Below are positions 26,218 to 38,740 of a stretch of 64,000 bases of DNA, in pieces. How positions within the stretch are numbered: position 1 is the stretch's first letter; each line of letters starts with the position of its first letter. The position numbers and the translations under genes were made by a program. A model generated the notes under the pieces. That model saw nothing but the letters and a program-made list of their open reading frames with translations. It ran no database searches and was not told where the DNA came from. The stretch lies in NCBI RefSeq assembly GCF_900005765.1, contig NC_041689.1, forward strand, positions 1,769,712-1,833,711, in the 5' to 3' direction. Source of the stretch: Plasmodium relictum (lineage: Eukaryota > Apicomplexa > Aconoidasida > Haemosporida > Plasmodiidae).

Positions 26218-26759
26218 TGGTTAATGAATAAATTTATTGCCCTTAATTAATGTACAGTTTGAAGTTAGTCTTAATAAAACTTATATATATATGTTCGTAG
26301 TTAATTTCGTATTACTAAACAATTATTTATAACTTAAATAATTATTCCTTTATCTAGGAGTACATTACATGCAATATGTTACTAGAACCTTGATCAACTT
26401 AGTGTGTTTCATTACTATTTTTTTTTACATGTCTCGGTTATGATTATATTATATCTACTTTTTTATTTTTTTTATTAAAATTTTTTTTTTAAAAGAAAAA
26501 ACTATTATTATCATTTTTTTTTTTTTGAGAATAAATTTTTATGGAGAAAGATTGAAAAAGAAAAGGATAGTAAGTGGATTGCTTTTATTTTATTTATTTT
26601 TTATAGATTTTTATTTTCTTAATGTGATTTAAATAACTTTTGTATTATGAAAATAGAATCTTTAATACAAAATTATAAAGGAGTCCTAAAACTTGCTCCT
26701 TATTAACTTGGATATTCATTACATTCATTCAAATCTTTGAATATCCAATTAATAAATCA
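26218..26759 (+). mobile_element. divergent plus-strand LTR inserted in another LTR
   Basis: Starts TGGTTAATGAATAA and ends CCAATTAATAAATCA (542 bp). The flanks AATAT and AGTAT match at 4 of 5. Its interior resembles neither A nor B closely. The host LTR resumes at the expected base after it. Confidence 0.72.
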
Positions 26760-26862
26760 AGTATTAAACAAACAAATTAATAAAGAGAATGCATAACTAA
26801 ATATACGTTTTTAAATATATATATCTTGTTTTTATTATATATGTAATGGTTTCTTATGATGA

Positions 26863-26950
26863 TGATTTATTAATTGGCTGCTTAATAACTTTGCTAGAGT
26901 ATTAAACAAGCAAATTAGTAAAGAGCATGTATAAATAAGTATACGTTTTT

Positions 26951-27025
<75 letters not shown>

Positions 27026-27492
27026 AATTTTTTCTTATAATGTATAATATTTAATAGGAATTAAATTTTACTACATCTTTTAATAAATATGTTTATTGTT
27101 ATAAATGAGATTTTATTTACAAAGAATTAGTATATTCTTTTAATTAAAAGCATATATATATTTTATAACAATTAGAAAAAGTTAAGCTCTAGTTCATTCA
27201 ACGTTATTTATAAATATAAATTGAATATTACATAAACATTATACTATTTCATTTATTAAGTTTTTTAAGTATGTAAAAATTAATTCTCTCTTTAACTCGA
27301 ATAAACGTCAACCAACAAAAAAAAATAATTTTTTTTTTTTTAATTACCATGATGTATAAAAATAAACAAAAAAAAAAATAACTTTATATTTTTTTTTTTT
27401 TTTATAATTAGAGTTAGTGAATGGCTGACTTGTACATACAAAACTAGTAAATTAATATACTACAAAAGGTTAATAATATCTTTTATTAACCA
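26863..27492 (-). mobile_element. LTR, type A, nested, with long (TA)n tract
   Basis: From TGATTTATTAATTGGC to TTATTAACCA (630 bp). It interrupts an older minus-oriented LTR. It contains the longest TA microsatellite of the window. No clear duplication is seen, because part of the host LTR is missing at the junction. Confidence 0.82.
26955..27021. repeat. (TA)n microsatellite
   Basis: About 33 TA units inside an LTR, at the place where other copies carry a much shorter TA run. Length is probably polymorphic. Confidence 0.95.
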
Positions 27493-27759
27493 CACATTGA
27501 ATACAACATAAACATTATACTTTTTCATATATTAAGTTTTTATGTAAGTAAAAATTAATTCTCTTTTTAATTCGAACAAACATCAACCGGAAATAATAAA
27601 AAATTATAAAATAAACAAAAAAAAATTACTTTATATATTTTTTTTTTTAACTGGAATCAGTATATGGCTAACTTATATTTTCTTGACTAGTAGCTCATTT
27701 TATTTTACAAAAGGCTAATAACAATTTTTTTATTAATCAATTAATGTTTGTGAATTATA

Positions 27760-28170
27760 TTCAAATGTTATTAATCTTTCAATATGTTTAATAGCATAAC
27801 TGAAGAAAACATTTGGTTATATTTTAAATGTAGATACCCTTAACATTTAAGAAAAAAAATTTTCGCATTAAAATCTAAATAGAAGACATTTGTAATGCTA
27901 TAAATGGGATGCAAGGTTTAGGGGAAATGCCTAACATTTGCAAAAGAAATGAAGAATTAGTAATGAATGTTGGTAACAAAAAAGATAATAATATGATGGG
28001 GAATAAAAGAATTGAAATAAATCGTAAAATAAATGTTATTGCTGTGGAGAGCGAGAACATTTAAAGAAAGACTGCAAACCAAAAGATTAGAAGCGATATT
28101 TGCGATAATTAATAAAAATAAAACGCTTATTTTAATTAGCGGTTTGATAATGATTTGCTTAGAATATTAT
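27760..28170 (+). pseudogene. gag nucleocapsid region with CCHC zinc knuckle (fossil)
   Basis: Holds the pattern C-x2-C-x4-H-x4-C (CYCCGEREHLKKDC, about 28038-28080), the retroviral and LTR-retroelement nucleocapsid zinc knuckle. Charged, Asn/Met-rich gag-like sequence precedes it. Same strand as the pol region to the right, from which it is separated by the LTR at 28176. Broken. Confidence 0.75.
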
Positions 28171-28175
28171 ATTAA

Positions 28176-28710
28176 TGATTTATTAATTACTTATTTAATG
28201 ACTTTGCTAAATTTTGAACAAACAAATTAATAAAGAGCATACATAACCAAATATACGGATTTTTATTTATATATACCTATTTTATTATATATATAATAGA
28301 ATTTTATAATACATAATTTAATTGGAATTAAATAATTCTGTATTAACAGACATATTTTTACTTTTATAAATTTATTTTTTTTATTTACAAAGAATAAGTA
28401 TATCCTTTTAATTAAAAGCACTTACAAAAATTTATAACAAGTAACAAAAATTAAACTCTGATTTATTCAATGTTATTTCAAAATACACAAATTGAATACA
28501 ATATAAACATTATACTTTTTTATATATTAAGATTTTATATAAGTAAAAATTAATACTCTTTTCAACTCCAAAATGTCAACAACTTCCAAAAAAAAAAAAT
28601 TAAATTATTTATTTTTTTTTTAACTAGAGTCAATGCATGATTGATTTTTTTTTCTAATTAGTACTCTGACTTTATTTTTATAAACGGTTAATAAAATGTT
28701 TTATTAAGCT
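28176..28710 (-). mobile_element. solo LTR, type A, nested between gag and pol, ATTAA duplication
   Basis: A 535-bp minus LTR beginning TGATTTATTAATTAC, flanked by ATTAA (28171-28175, 28711-28715). Coding-like sequence of the plus-strand element resumes directly after the duplication, which demonstrates nesting. Confidence 0.9.
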
Positions 28711-28715
28711 ATTAA

Positions 28716-30402
28716 TGAGGATAGTATAAATCCTACATACGCCATGGAAGTTAAATCTGGAAAAGTAAAAGAAAAAACGGAAAAATTAAATCAAGAAATT
28801 TTTCTGAATTTTGTTAAATATGATTTAATGTATCGAATAGATAAATATTAGTTGAAATTCTTTTTAGAAAAAAATGTTACACTATGAGAAAATAGAAATA
28901 TAAAACTTATAAATAAACATGAAGTTTCTATTAAACTACGAGGAGAATCTCTTCGTTTTAATCCTAAACCTTTAAGTAAAGAAATGTTATTAGTATTGCA
29001 TCATAAAAGAAATTTCAAAATTAAATGATACATACCATTAATCCCGAATGGACTTCACCAATTGTAATGATACAGAAAAAGGACGAAAAATGGAGAGTAA
29101 CTATAGATGATCGTTATTTAAGTGAATTTATATTAGATAATTTATAAGTCATACCTCGTATGAAATATATATTTCAAACTTTCCATTGTACTAAATGATT
29201 CTCAAAAATATATCGCAAAAATGGTTTTTTGGAACATAGTATTAGAAGAAAATATAAGGCAATGTATAATTTTTATAGTTTGCAGGCGTAGAACATTTGT
29301 ATTTAATGCGTTATTATTTAGAATAGAAATAAATATTACACGATTTCAAGAAGTCATGAAAAATATTTTTTTGATGTTAATTCAATAAAATTGTATAGTT
29401 ATATATATTGATGATATCATTTTAACGATAACGGTAATTGAACATTATAAAATGCTAAAAAAGTGGGTACTTTGTTAATAGACAACAATCTTGGGATAAA
29501 TATAGAAAAATGTGAATTGTTTAAAACAACAATAACATATTTAAGACAAATAATAGATTGAGAAAGAGTAAATCTCTCATTAAATAAGGTAAAAACAATT
29601 ATTGAAGTAGAGCGACCTATATCAAAAAAACGAGTAATATCATTTTTAAGAGCTGCTAATTATTATAGAAATTATATAAAGAATTTTTAAGAATGGACTT
29701 TTAAATTAGTTTCTTCATTAGCTAAAAGAAAAGTTTTGAATGAAAAGAAGGATATACAAAAAGTTGAAACAAATTAAAGAGAAGACGCCTGATATAACTT
29801 ATTTGTCATTCTTGAACTTGAAAACAGTATACTATTTATACTGAAGCATCACATTATTTTATAGAAGCTGTATTAACTTAGATGGATAATGATATCGGTG
29901 ATACTAAGTTCATACAATATACATCTAAGAAATTAAGTGATGTTCAGCGAAAATAGAGTGTATTTAAAAAAGAAGTATTTGTAATAGTAGTAGCTTATGA
30001 AACATTAGATTATTATATTAAAGAATCTAGTATATTAATCATAATAGTTTGTAGAAGTATAGTTGGAATGGATTCTATTAACAATGGAATACTATATTGT
30101 TGGTAAATGAGATGATCTAAATTAAATTTAGAATTCTAACATATTGAAAGAGTAAAAAATAGTTTAGTTGATTAGGTTATTAGGTCAATGGATAATGATA
30201 CTGATCTTCCAAATGTATGACATTAAATTGCAGTAAATCTCAGGAAAAATATGATGATATATATAATATTACATATTGTCAAAAAATTGTAGATACATCA
30301 TGGGAAGATAAAAATGATTTACTAAGAGATGTATTATTGGCTATTAAAAGATGCTATTAATCAATCGTAAGAAAAATTTTAGCTGTTCATACGGAATATA
30401 AT
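28716..30402 (+). pseudogene. pol region: reverse transcriptase and RNase H (fossil)
   Basis: Reverse-transcriptase landmarks are visible: a WTSPIVMIQKKD-like block near 29050, a DDRYLS block near 29110 and the YIDD catalytic box near 29408. An RNase H-like region with a YTEAS block follows near 29840, and a tether-like region follows that. This block order is that of Ty3/Gypsy pol. The frame is broken many times, so it is inactive. A B-type LTR remnant follows. Confidence 0.88.
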
Positions 30403-30405
30403 GAT

Positions 30406-30904
30406 GTAACCATGCATTCGCTATTTGAAAAAAAAAAAAAAAAAATTTTTTTTCATGAAAGATTATATGATAGTTTTTGAAATATTTTTGTAAAATTTTT
30501 GTTGTCAAATTGAATTCATTTTTAAACAGTAAAAATTAAATTCGAAATTAAAAAGAAAAAAAGAGAGAATTTTTTCCTTTTTATTATTGTTTATGTATTT
30601 TTAAAATACAATTAATAAATATAATTTAAATTTATATATTTTCTTCAATTAATTATTTTAGATAATCAATAATTTTATTGAGGATTTAAATTTTGTAAAA
30701 AAAAAAATAAAAGCGTAATTTTATTAGAGTAAATAAATGCATATAAAACAATAATTTTTTAAGCTATGTAAAACATATGTATAAAATTTATATATTAATA
30801 ATATGAATATATTTTTGCAAAAATTAATAGAGACATATCTAAATACATTTTTTTTGCCTATTCGATACACTAGTAAAGTCATTAAACGGTCAATAAATAA
30901 AACA
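30406..30904 (+). mobile_element. LTR, type B, 5' truncated (3' LTR of the plus-strand element?)
   Basis: Begins in the CCATGCATTCG block, lacking the first ~75 bp, and ends CAATAAATAAAACA. It follows the pol region directly, which fits a decayed 3' LTR. The minus-strand elements in the window carry A-type 3' LTRs instead. Confidence 0.65.
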
Positions 30905-32176
30905 GTACTTTAACAAAGTCATTGGGCTTTCAGTCAATGAATTAACAATAAATATTACAAAAAAAAATTTTTTTAAATGAAATAAAAAAATTGTATTAAC
31001 CTTTGCTTCATTAGTTTATGTAGATATAAAAAATTATAAATTAATGTTTCAATTTAAAAATATGCCAGTAAAATGTAACAGAGTCTTGTTAAATAAAATA
31101 TATATATTTATTTTTTTCTCCTTTTTATCACCTTTCTACTTTTATAATAGAATTATGTAATGAACTTTTAATTATTTTTAAATAATTGAGGATATTATTT
31201 TTTTTTTATTAAGATTATATACATAGCATTCTACTCTAAAATAATAACATATAAATTAAAATACATGCCAATTATTCTGTTAATATTTACAAAAAAATAT
31301 ATATTAATATATAGGTTCAAAAAATTACATAAACAAAAATTTCAATAAATTCTTAAATCATAGTTTCTAAAGTTCCAATAATGTTACACTTTTTATTAAA
31401 ATTCTTAAAACGAAGAATGGAAAGAAACATAATCATATTTTAACTTTGAATTTAATTTATTTCAAATAATGTCAATAATTTCTCTTGCAAATACGCATTT
31501 ATCAATATTAAGAAAATAAAAATATATTATAAAAAAATAAATAACTTTTATCTAAAACTTATTAATTTTCATAATAATTAAACTAATGTCTTAGAATATT
31601 CTGAATTATTCTAATTCTATAAGTATATTTTTCATTTTACTCGTTAATGTTGTATTCTTTTTCTTATTTACACACTTCATTATCGTTTCATCTTCAGTTA
31701 TATTTCGTAGCTACATATGCTTTTATATAATTTTAATAATTTGTATATATTTAAAATATGTTTTATCCAGTTTAAAAAATAACATCTATATTTTTATTAA
31801 AATTTTTTAATCTAAAAAATTTCATTGTTTTCACTATATTAAGCTTTATATAAAGTATACTAAAAATTATTGTTATTTAAAAATATATACTTCTATGTAT
31901 ATACTAAGACAAACATCAAATAATTCCGTAAAAAATATTAGTATATATATAACCCATTAAAAATATGCATTTAATAAAATAAAGATTAAAATACACAAAG
32001 CAATTCTTTATAAATATTTCTTAATCATTATTGTATATATATATCCAATTTTTAAGAAAAATATATGTTTTTCATATGTTACTAGATAATCTTTATTTTA
32101 CTATTTCACAGAAAAATTAGATCTAATTTTTATAATTTTTTTTTTTTTTGACACATCTAAGGATATATTAGTTTTT
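30905..32176. other. downstream region of the 32-35 kb gene
   Basis: A+T-rich with a possible LTR-like relic near 30945-31010 (ATTGTATTAACCTTT). No coding frame was seen. Confidence 0.45.
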
Positions 32177-35100
32177 TTATATTTCCTCTATTGTCCGATC
32201 TGTTATTATTTGATTAATATAAAATAATGCAAATAAAACATTTTCCATTTTAATAGTTTTATCTTTATTTTGTGAAGTGGTTTTCTCATTCATATGTTCA
32301 TAGAGTATACGCCCAGCGCTCTGAAAAATAAATATAATATCTTTAAAATTACTATATGCTTTCATTATTTTTTCATTACCTTCGTTTATATTTTTTTGTA
32401 AAGAATTAAATAAGATGCAATAATCTAAATCCGTTTTAATACTTTTAAATTGTGTTTTCATATTCTCTATAGAATTAGTTAGGTGTCCTTTCTTATTCAT
32501 TGCATTACATGTGATGCTTCTCATTTCTTGTAATTTCATTATTTTCATTGAATCAACTATATCTATTACCCATGATAGATGCTCCTTAAAATATACAAGT
32601 TTCAATAATTGTAAAAAATGTTTATATATATTGGATAAAACTTTCGATATGGTAGAGTCAATAACTAAATGATCTAGGGATTTATTACCTAAATATTTTT
32701 CATGCAAACTTATATTAAAGATTTCAGAAGATTTTTTCTGATTTTTTAAGATATTTTTACTTTCTAATAATAAAAAATCTTCCAATTTTTTTAAGATTTT
32801 TTCATTATATGAATATGCAATATGATCTTTTAAATATTTTTTGTGCGCAGTACTCTCTTCACTGAGGATGTAAAAAACATATTCTGTTAATATTTTTTCC
32901 TCTTTATTTGGCAAATTAAGGTATTTCAAATATCTTAAGCATCCTCGTAAATTATGTTGTAACATATTATTTACTTTTACCATAAGATCACCAAGAGATC
33001 TTTTAATGCGACTTGATTTAGTATCGTCATTAAATTCCTTTCCTTCTTCACATGAAATTTCAAAAGATTTTATTAATTCATCAATATTTAGCATTGTATT
33101 TAAAAAGGCATCTAAATTATCTTCAGCTTGAAGTGTTCTTGGATGAAGAAACAACTTATTACCCACAAGGTTGCTTGCCCAATGTGATAATACATTAGCT
33201 GTTCCTTTAAATTTTTCAAAATCTGGAAAAAAATGTTCGAATTTTTTTAAAAATTCTTTTATACTAAGATATATTTTTTTCTCTGCAGTTAAATTATAGG
33301 TGATTTCATGCTTAAATGCCTTCATATATGCATAACTCGATTTTTTAGACTCTCTTTTGTTCATATAAAGAGAATCATAATATTTTTTCATTCTTCTTTG
33401 AGAATTCAAATCAACATTTTTTATTTGATCATTTATAAGATTTTTTAATGAATGAACATCCGTAATGAACATGTTTCGAAATTCATTATGTGTATTTTTA
33501 ATATAGTCCCATATTTCCTGTAATAATGGATTTACAGTATCTGAAATGTGACTTAATTTAATAGGAAAAATCTTCACTATAAAATTTTTAATATATAATT
33601 CAAGATTTTGATATTCCTTCGTAGTAAAATTTAGACGGTTTTTGCCGTAATGTTTCCTATTAATATTATTTTCTATCGTTGTATTATTTTCATTACTATA
33701 TTCTTTATCAGCAATCTTCTTCCTTTTTGCATTACTTTGAATACTATCTTCACTCTTTCTCTTTAATGTATTATTTATAATTTGTTTTTCATCATCATTA
33801 TCTAAGCCATAGCTAAAAATAAAAAAATTAAAATATATATGAAATACGCAATTAAAAATAATTTATTAAAAATAATGCATACAGTTTTATAAATGAGTCA
33901 AGGGATTCCTTTTCCAAATCAACAATGAATTTATCTAAATCAGAAGGATTATTTACCTTATCATATGACAAGTCTTCTAAATCTTTTGGCAAGGATTTTA
34001 AATCAAATGATAAATTATCTAAATAAAGTGGTGTGTTTTCTAAGTTAATAGGTACATTTTCCATGCTAGCTCTTTCCATTTTTTGATCAAATGGTACAGT
34101 TTTTGAATCAGTTAACGTCTTTTCTAAATCAAATGGTGATTTGTCAAAATGATATGCTGCCTTTTCTAAGTCATATGGCTTATTTTCTAAATTATCCAAT
34201 AAGTTTTCTAAATCAACAGATTCTTTGTTTGAATAAGTTAATGTCTTTTCTAAATCATCTGATGAATTTTCTAAATTATACAATAATTTTTCTAAATCAA
34301 GTGACGATTTACCAAAATGATCTGTCGCTTTTTCTGGGTCGTATGGCTCATTTTCTAAATTATCTAATAAGTTTCCTAAATCAGCTGGTTCCTTTTCTAA
34401 GGCATATGATTCATTTTCTAAATTATCTAATAAATTCTCCAAATCAAATGGTACATTTTCTAAATCAGCAGATATATTCTGTATATCAACTGATATACTT
34501 TCTAAACCAGAAGTAACTTTATTTAAATCAGGGAGTGTATTTTCTAAATCAAAAGACAAATTTTCTTTATCAAAGAATGTGTTTGAGTCAAAATATGTAT
34601 TTTCTGAATTAGATGATGCATTATTTAAGTCATGGTATAATTCCTTTTCTTTAATTTCTGTGCTTGCTACATTGTTTGATATAGATTTTCCTTCATCTTG
34701 AATTAAATTACATCTAAAAATAAAAAAATGAAAATTCATATATGTAAAATATTTAATTAAAATGAAAACTTGATGCACAAAAAAATACAAAAATATATTT
34801 ACTTGTTTGTAGGAAAATAAAAATTATTATCTTCTTTTCCGTTATATCTATGTGTTGAGCTACTGATGATAGATTTTTTTTTTTCATTACAATTAGAGTA
34901 GACATATCTAAAAAAGTTATATATATATTTGTATATTTATATGAAAAGTATTTAATTAAATAAGAACTGAATTTATGTAAATACACAAAAAATTATATAC
35001 TTCCTCATGGATAAATCAATGGGCTCATCTTGCTGTGGATCTTGTGTAATACAAATATTGGTTAAGGAAAGGAAAAGAAAAAAAAGAAAAATAAATTTAC

Positions 35101-35224
35101 ACATAAAATTTTTTTTAATTATTTGGTATATATTTTTTATTGGAATTAAATAAAAAGGTAAAATCATTAAATCCATAATTAATAATATACTAAAATTTCC
35201 CCTAAATTTTAATATCATATCCAT
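32177..35224 (-). CDS. four-exon secreted/exported-type protein with heptad array; subtelomeric family member
   Basis: Proposed exons: 35001-35104 (or to 35224 with an earlier ATG), 34803-34907, 33883-34713 and 32177-33812. Every intron has GT...AG ends, T-rich acceptors and compatible phase, giving 891 (or 931) residues. Exon 1 encodes a signal peptide (MCKFIFLFFLFLSL core). Exon 2 is short and Ser/Asn-rich. Exon 3 holds 33 acidic heptads. Exon 4 starts with a bipartite basic cluster (KRK...KRKK), then a ~500-residue alpha-helical domain ending in FALFYINQIITDRTIEEI. That domain is shared with the 48-50 kb gene, so the two are paralogues. No PEXEL motif is seen. The four-exon design with a signal-peptide exon fits Plasmodium subtelomeric families; function is unknown. 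The frame is intact, in an LTR-free island. Confidence 0.8.
33903..34595 (-). repeat. 21-bp / heptad tandem array (33 units)
   Basis: Thirty-three consecutive 21-bp units encoding heptads close to DLEN-x-x-x (DLENLLD, NLENEPY, DLEKTLT and similar), filling most of exon 3. A higher-order block of several heptads (LLDNLEN...PEKA...) recurs, indicating segmental duplication on top of unit expansion. Leu and acidic residues recur every seven positions, compatible with an extended coiled coil. The opposite strand is incidentally open. Confidence 0.9.
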
Positions 35225-38200
35225 TTAGTTTTAATTTGGTTCGTCAGGAAAACTTTTTCTTTTTAATATTATAGTTGTTAAAAATTAAAAAAAATTTGTT
35301 TATATAATATTATTTTAAAATTAAGTTATTTATGTAAATGAATTCTAACTTATATTTTTTTATCTATAAGAATAAAGATGTTATATACCATCTTTAAAAT
35401 TATAGACATATTTATGATAAGATTCAAGGTATATATTGGTCTTTTTCAATTTAATGTGTTAACATTTTTACAAATATAGATCATTAAATACCTACGCAAA
35501 ATTAAAATATATATTTTTAGTTATTTATTAATATAAAATAACAAATTATTCACAAAATTTATAAAACATAGAATTAAAATAAAAATTAAATATTTAAATG
35601 CTATTTTTGTTATTTTTTCTTTTTTTTTTCCTCATCATATACGGATTTATATATTAAAATGAAGTTTTTTTTTACTTTTATTCCTTAAATTTATTGAATT
35701 ATTTATTGGTTTATATTTTTCTTTTTCTTTTTTCTTTTATTACATTTTTAGTATAATATTGCAAATTTTATTTTGTCTGAATGAAAAAATAATGTGAAAT
35801 AATCTTTATATTTTTTATAATAATGTAAAGAGGAAGCATTATTTACAAATAGGTTGAAGCTCAACCACATAGTTTAAAAATGGATAATTTGGTACTTAAT
35901 GAAAAAATTAAAGTGGACAACAAAAATTATAGTTATTTGTAATTCAATACTATAATTTTAAAATAGATTAATTTAAATTATTTTGAAAGATGCATGTGGA
36001 CGATATAAATTACAAAATTTTGTATAGTTCTATTCTATTATATAGTAATAGACAATTTAATAACTCTTTAAAATTTTCTTCTAAGTATTGTGATTATAGA
36101 TTGTTGTTTAGATTATTATAATTAAAAAAATACTTAAATGCCAAATTTATAACATAGATACTTCAAATATACAGTGTTGTTATTTTACTATATTTTATTT
36201 TATATTTTTACGTTGCGTGCATAATAAAAGGAACTTTTAGCTATAATAATTTCATTTAAAAAAAATTTTTTACCAAAGTTATATTTATAGTGTTCTATGA
36301 ATAAATAAGAAAATTATGAATATTATCATTAAAAATGAACTAGCGATTATTATGAAGAAGGTAAAGTTTATATTATTATATAACTAAAAGAATTACACCT
36401 TATAATTATATATTTCAACTAATGAAAAAAATATAATATTTAGAAATAGTATATGATGTCATGTTTTTATTTTCATTATAGGCTTTCTCAAAAAATATAT
36501 CTTAAATGAACAACAAATATTTCATTTCATATAATTCTGATTTTCCCTTGATTTTTTGATAAATTTTATTGATTTATCATGAAACATATAAATATATATT
36601 ATTATTATAACTTAATGTATACACTGAAAAAAATTAGGAAGTGAATAAAAATAAGCAATGCAAATATATTTTATTGTACTATTCTAAAAATTGAATTTTT
36701 TTTAAGATTTTTTTGAAGTTCAATAATTCAGTTTTTTGCAAATTTTTTTTTATATTAATATAAAAATAGAAAGTAATTTAAAAAAAAAAATTCTTTTAAG
36801 AAAATAAAGTCCTCATCTAGAGTTAGACAAATGCTTGAGTATATTTGTGTCTTTTTCTAGCCATATATAAATGAATTCTGTAGCATTTTATGATACTTGG
36901 TTTGATTATAATAATGTGTTTTTCCATAAATGCCTTCTATTAGAATATTTATCTTAATATAAAAAAAAAAAATATAATTATAGAGTTTTTCATGTATATC
37001 TAAAAAAAATTAATTTCTTTTGTACACATAATACATACTATATATATGTATATTATATATATGTATATATATTCTAATAACAGTTCCTTTAAGTTGATTT
37101 TTTAATATCATGTCTCTTTTATAGGGTTCTTTAATATTTATTTACTAAAATTTATCATTTCTTTAAAAAATTTAACTTTTATCTTCTTCAATAAAAGAGA
37201 AATATATAAATTTTGTGGAGTTTGAAAAATTAATTGTACCTTTTAGGAAACTGATGTGACATTTGTACAAAAAAATTATGCTAACTAGAACTATATGAAG
37301 AATTATTTTTACCATATATTCTTCTTTTAATTTTAATATATTATCACCACAGTATACATTAAAAAAAATGACAGCGCTTTGGGTATAAGGAATTTATGTA
37401 ATATATATACTTCATAAAATATTACAAACGTTAAACCTTTAAGTACATCACTATCTGTAGTAATCAACACAAACGTTATAATAATTATTAATATTGCAAA
37501 TATGTTATTTATGATTACAATAATCATCAAATTCACATTTAATAATGATAATATTAACATTCTTATTCATAAGAGAAAACATACTTCCAACTATATAATC
37601 ATAGTTATGCGTACAATAATAATTTTTTTTATTTATACTTTTATTTAAATATATGCATATGGGACAACTTTATATACTAAATTTTATCTCTTTTAATATT
37701 AAATAATAATATTATTATTCTATCATTCGTAATTAGCTCACCATTTTGTTTTTTTTTTATATTTTTAGCATTTTAAAATAACACTATAAATTAACTAATA
37801 ATAACTGTTATTCTTGTGATTAGGTAACAATTTATGGATAAAAAAAATATTTATGTTTAACTAAAAAGAAAAATATTATATTATTATATTCATTACATTT
37901 TATTATTTATTGTAATATTTATATTTCTTTTATTATTATATATTTTTTATTAATATACATAACCACTATACTTATTTTAAAGTTAAAATTTTCTTTTCCT
38001 ATGCTCATGCACTGTCCTCATTTTTTTGAGTTAGAAACTTTTTTTTTCTTTTTTTCTCAATTTTAATCTTTTCATATATATTCCATATATTTTTCCTTAT
38101 TTGAATTGATCTAAAATAAAATTTTTTTCAATTTAACTTTTTTTTAAGAAAAATTCTGAACAATATTATAAAATGATAAATCATAAGATATTTGGTAAAA

Positions 38201-38735
38201 AAATACTAAATATACCCAATTAAAGTTATATATGTTTTTAAATATTTAGGTTTTGCTCTTTTTATTCTTTAGTTCATTTTTTCCTTGATTTCTATCTTGA
38301 AATTGTGTTAACCATAAAATGCTTTAACTAAACTTGAATATAGGTATTACTTCAAAAAAGTTTTATACTTTAATTTGAATACCTTTATTTCATTTTAAAT
38401 ATATATTGAGTTTCATTTTAATATTTCTGTGTATTGTCTCTGCAATTAATTCCAAATTTTAAATGAGTGTAAACATTTATATTAACATTAAATCATAGAT
38501 AATTCTAGGGCAAATAGCAACCATAAATAAATTTTGAATTTAAACATTAATTTTTGTATTAAATTGAAACTAGGATATATGAACTATTATGGTTAAAAAT
38601 GAACTTTAATAAATAATATCATTAGTGTATATTATATTTAACTTTAAATTATACATTATTTATTCACTTTAATTATAAATCTACTTTTCCTAATATTAAA
38701 TTAATTTTATTTTAAGATTTATTTATTAAACTGAG
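35225..38735. other. LTR-free intergenic region
   Basis: Upstream region of the 32-35 kb gene. Short coding-like traces occur at 35825-35942 on the plus strand (EEALFTNRLK and MDNLVLNEKIKV, separated by a stop) and may be a decayed exon. A 75-residue hydrophobic minus-strand frame at 37333-37560 starts with ATG but has no other support. TA runs lie at about 37040-37070. Confidence 0.4.
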
Positions 38736-38740
38736 TATTC

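Larger units (their letters stand above)
26193..27739 (-). mobile_element. minus LTR split by two further LTRs
   Basis: Pieces at 26193-26217, 26760-26862 and 27493-27739 read in order as one minus-oriented type A LTR, ending TTATTAATCA. It is interrupted by a plus LTR (26218-26759) and a minus LTR (26863-27492). This makes it the oldest layer of this stack. Confidence 0.7.
24655..30904 (+). mobile_element. decayed plus-strand Ty3/Gypsy-type LTR retrotransposon (fossil)
   Basis: Parts in order: a short LTR-like 3' end (to about 24818) that may be the old 5' LTR; a leader; a gag start region; a zinc-knuckle gag region; pol with reverse transcriptase and RNase H; and a B-type LTR remnant (30406-30904). 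It is interrupted by several younger solo LTRs (24935, 25640 and the stack to 27739, and 28176), some with their own target-site duplications. Integrase was not recognised. The coding parts are heavily broken (well over ten breaks), so it is an old, dead copy. Treating the pieces as one original element rests on shared strand and gag-to-pol order. Confidence 0.7.

Noticed and set aside
34091-34516. Plus-strand 141-codon frame with LNxxxxF heptads
   Set aside because: It is the antisense of the 21-bp heptad array; any in-frame 21-bp repeat without stops on the other strand gives this.
35001-35104. PEXEL export motif after the signal peptide of the 32-35 kb gene
   Set aside because: No RxLxE/Q/D is present in the exon 1-2 sequence, so export cannot be claimed on that basis.
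37333-37560. 75-codon hydrophobic minus-strand frame with ATG
   Set aside because: Could mimic a membrane protein, but there are no splice partners, homology signal or conserved context; T-rich strands produce such frames.
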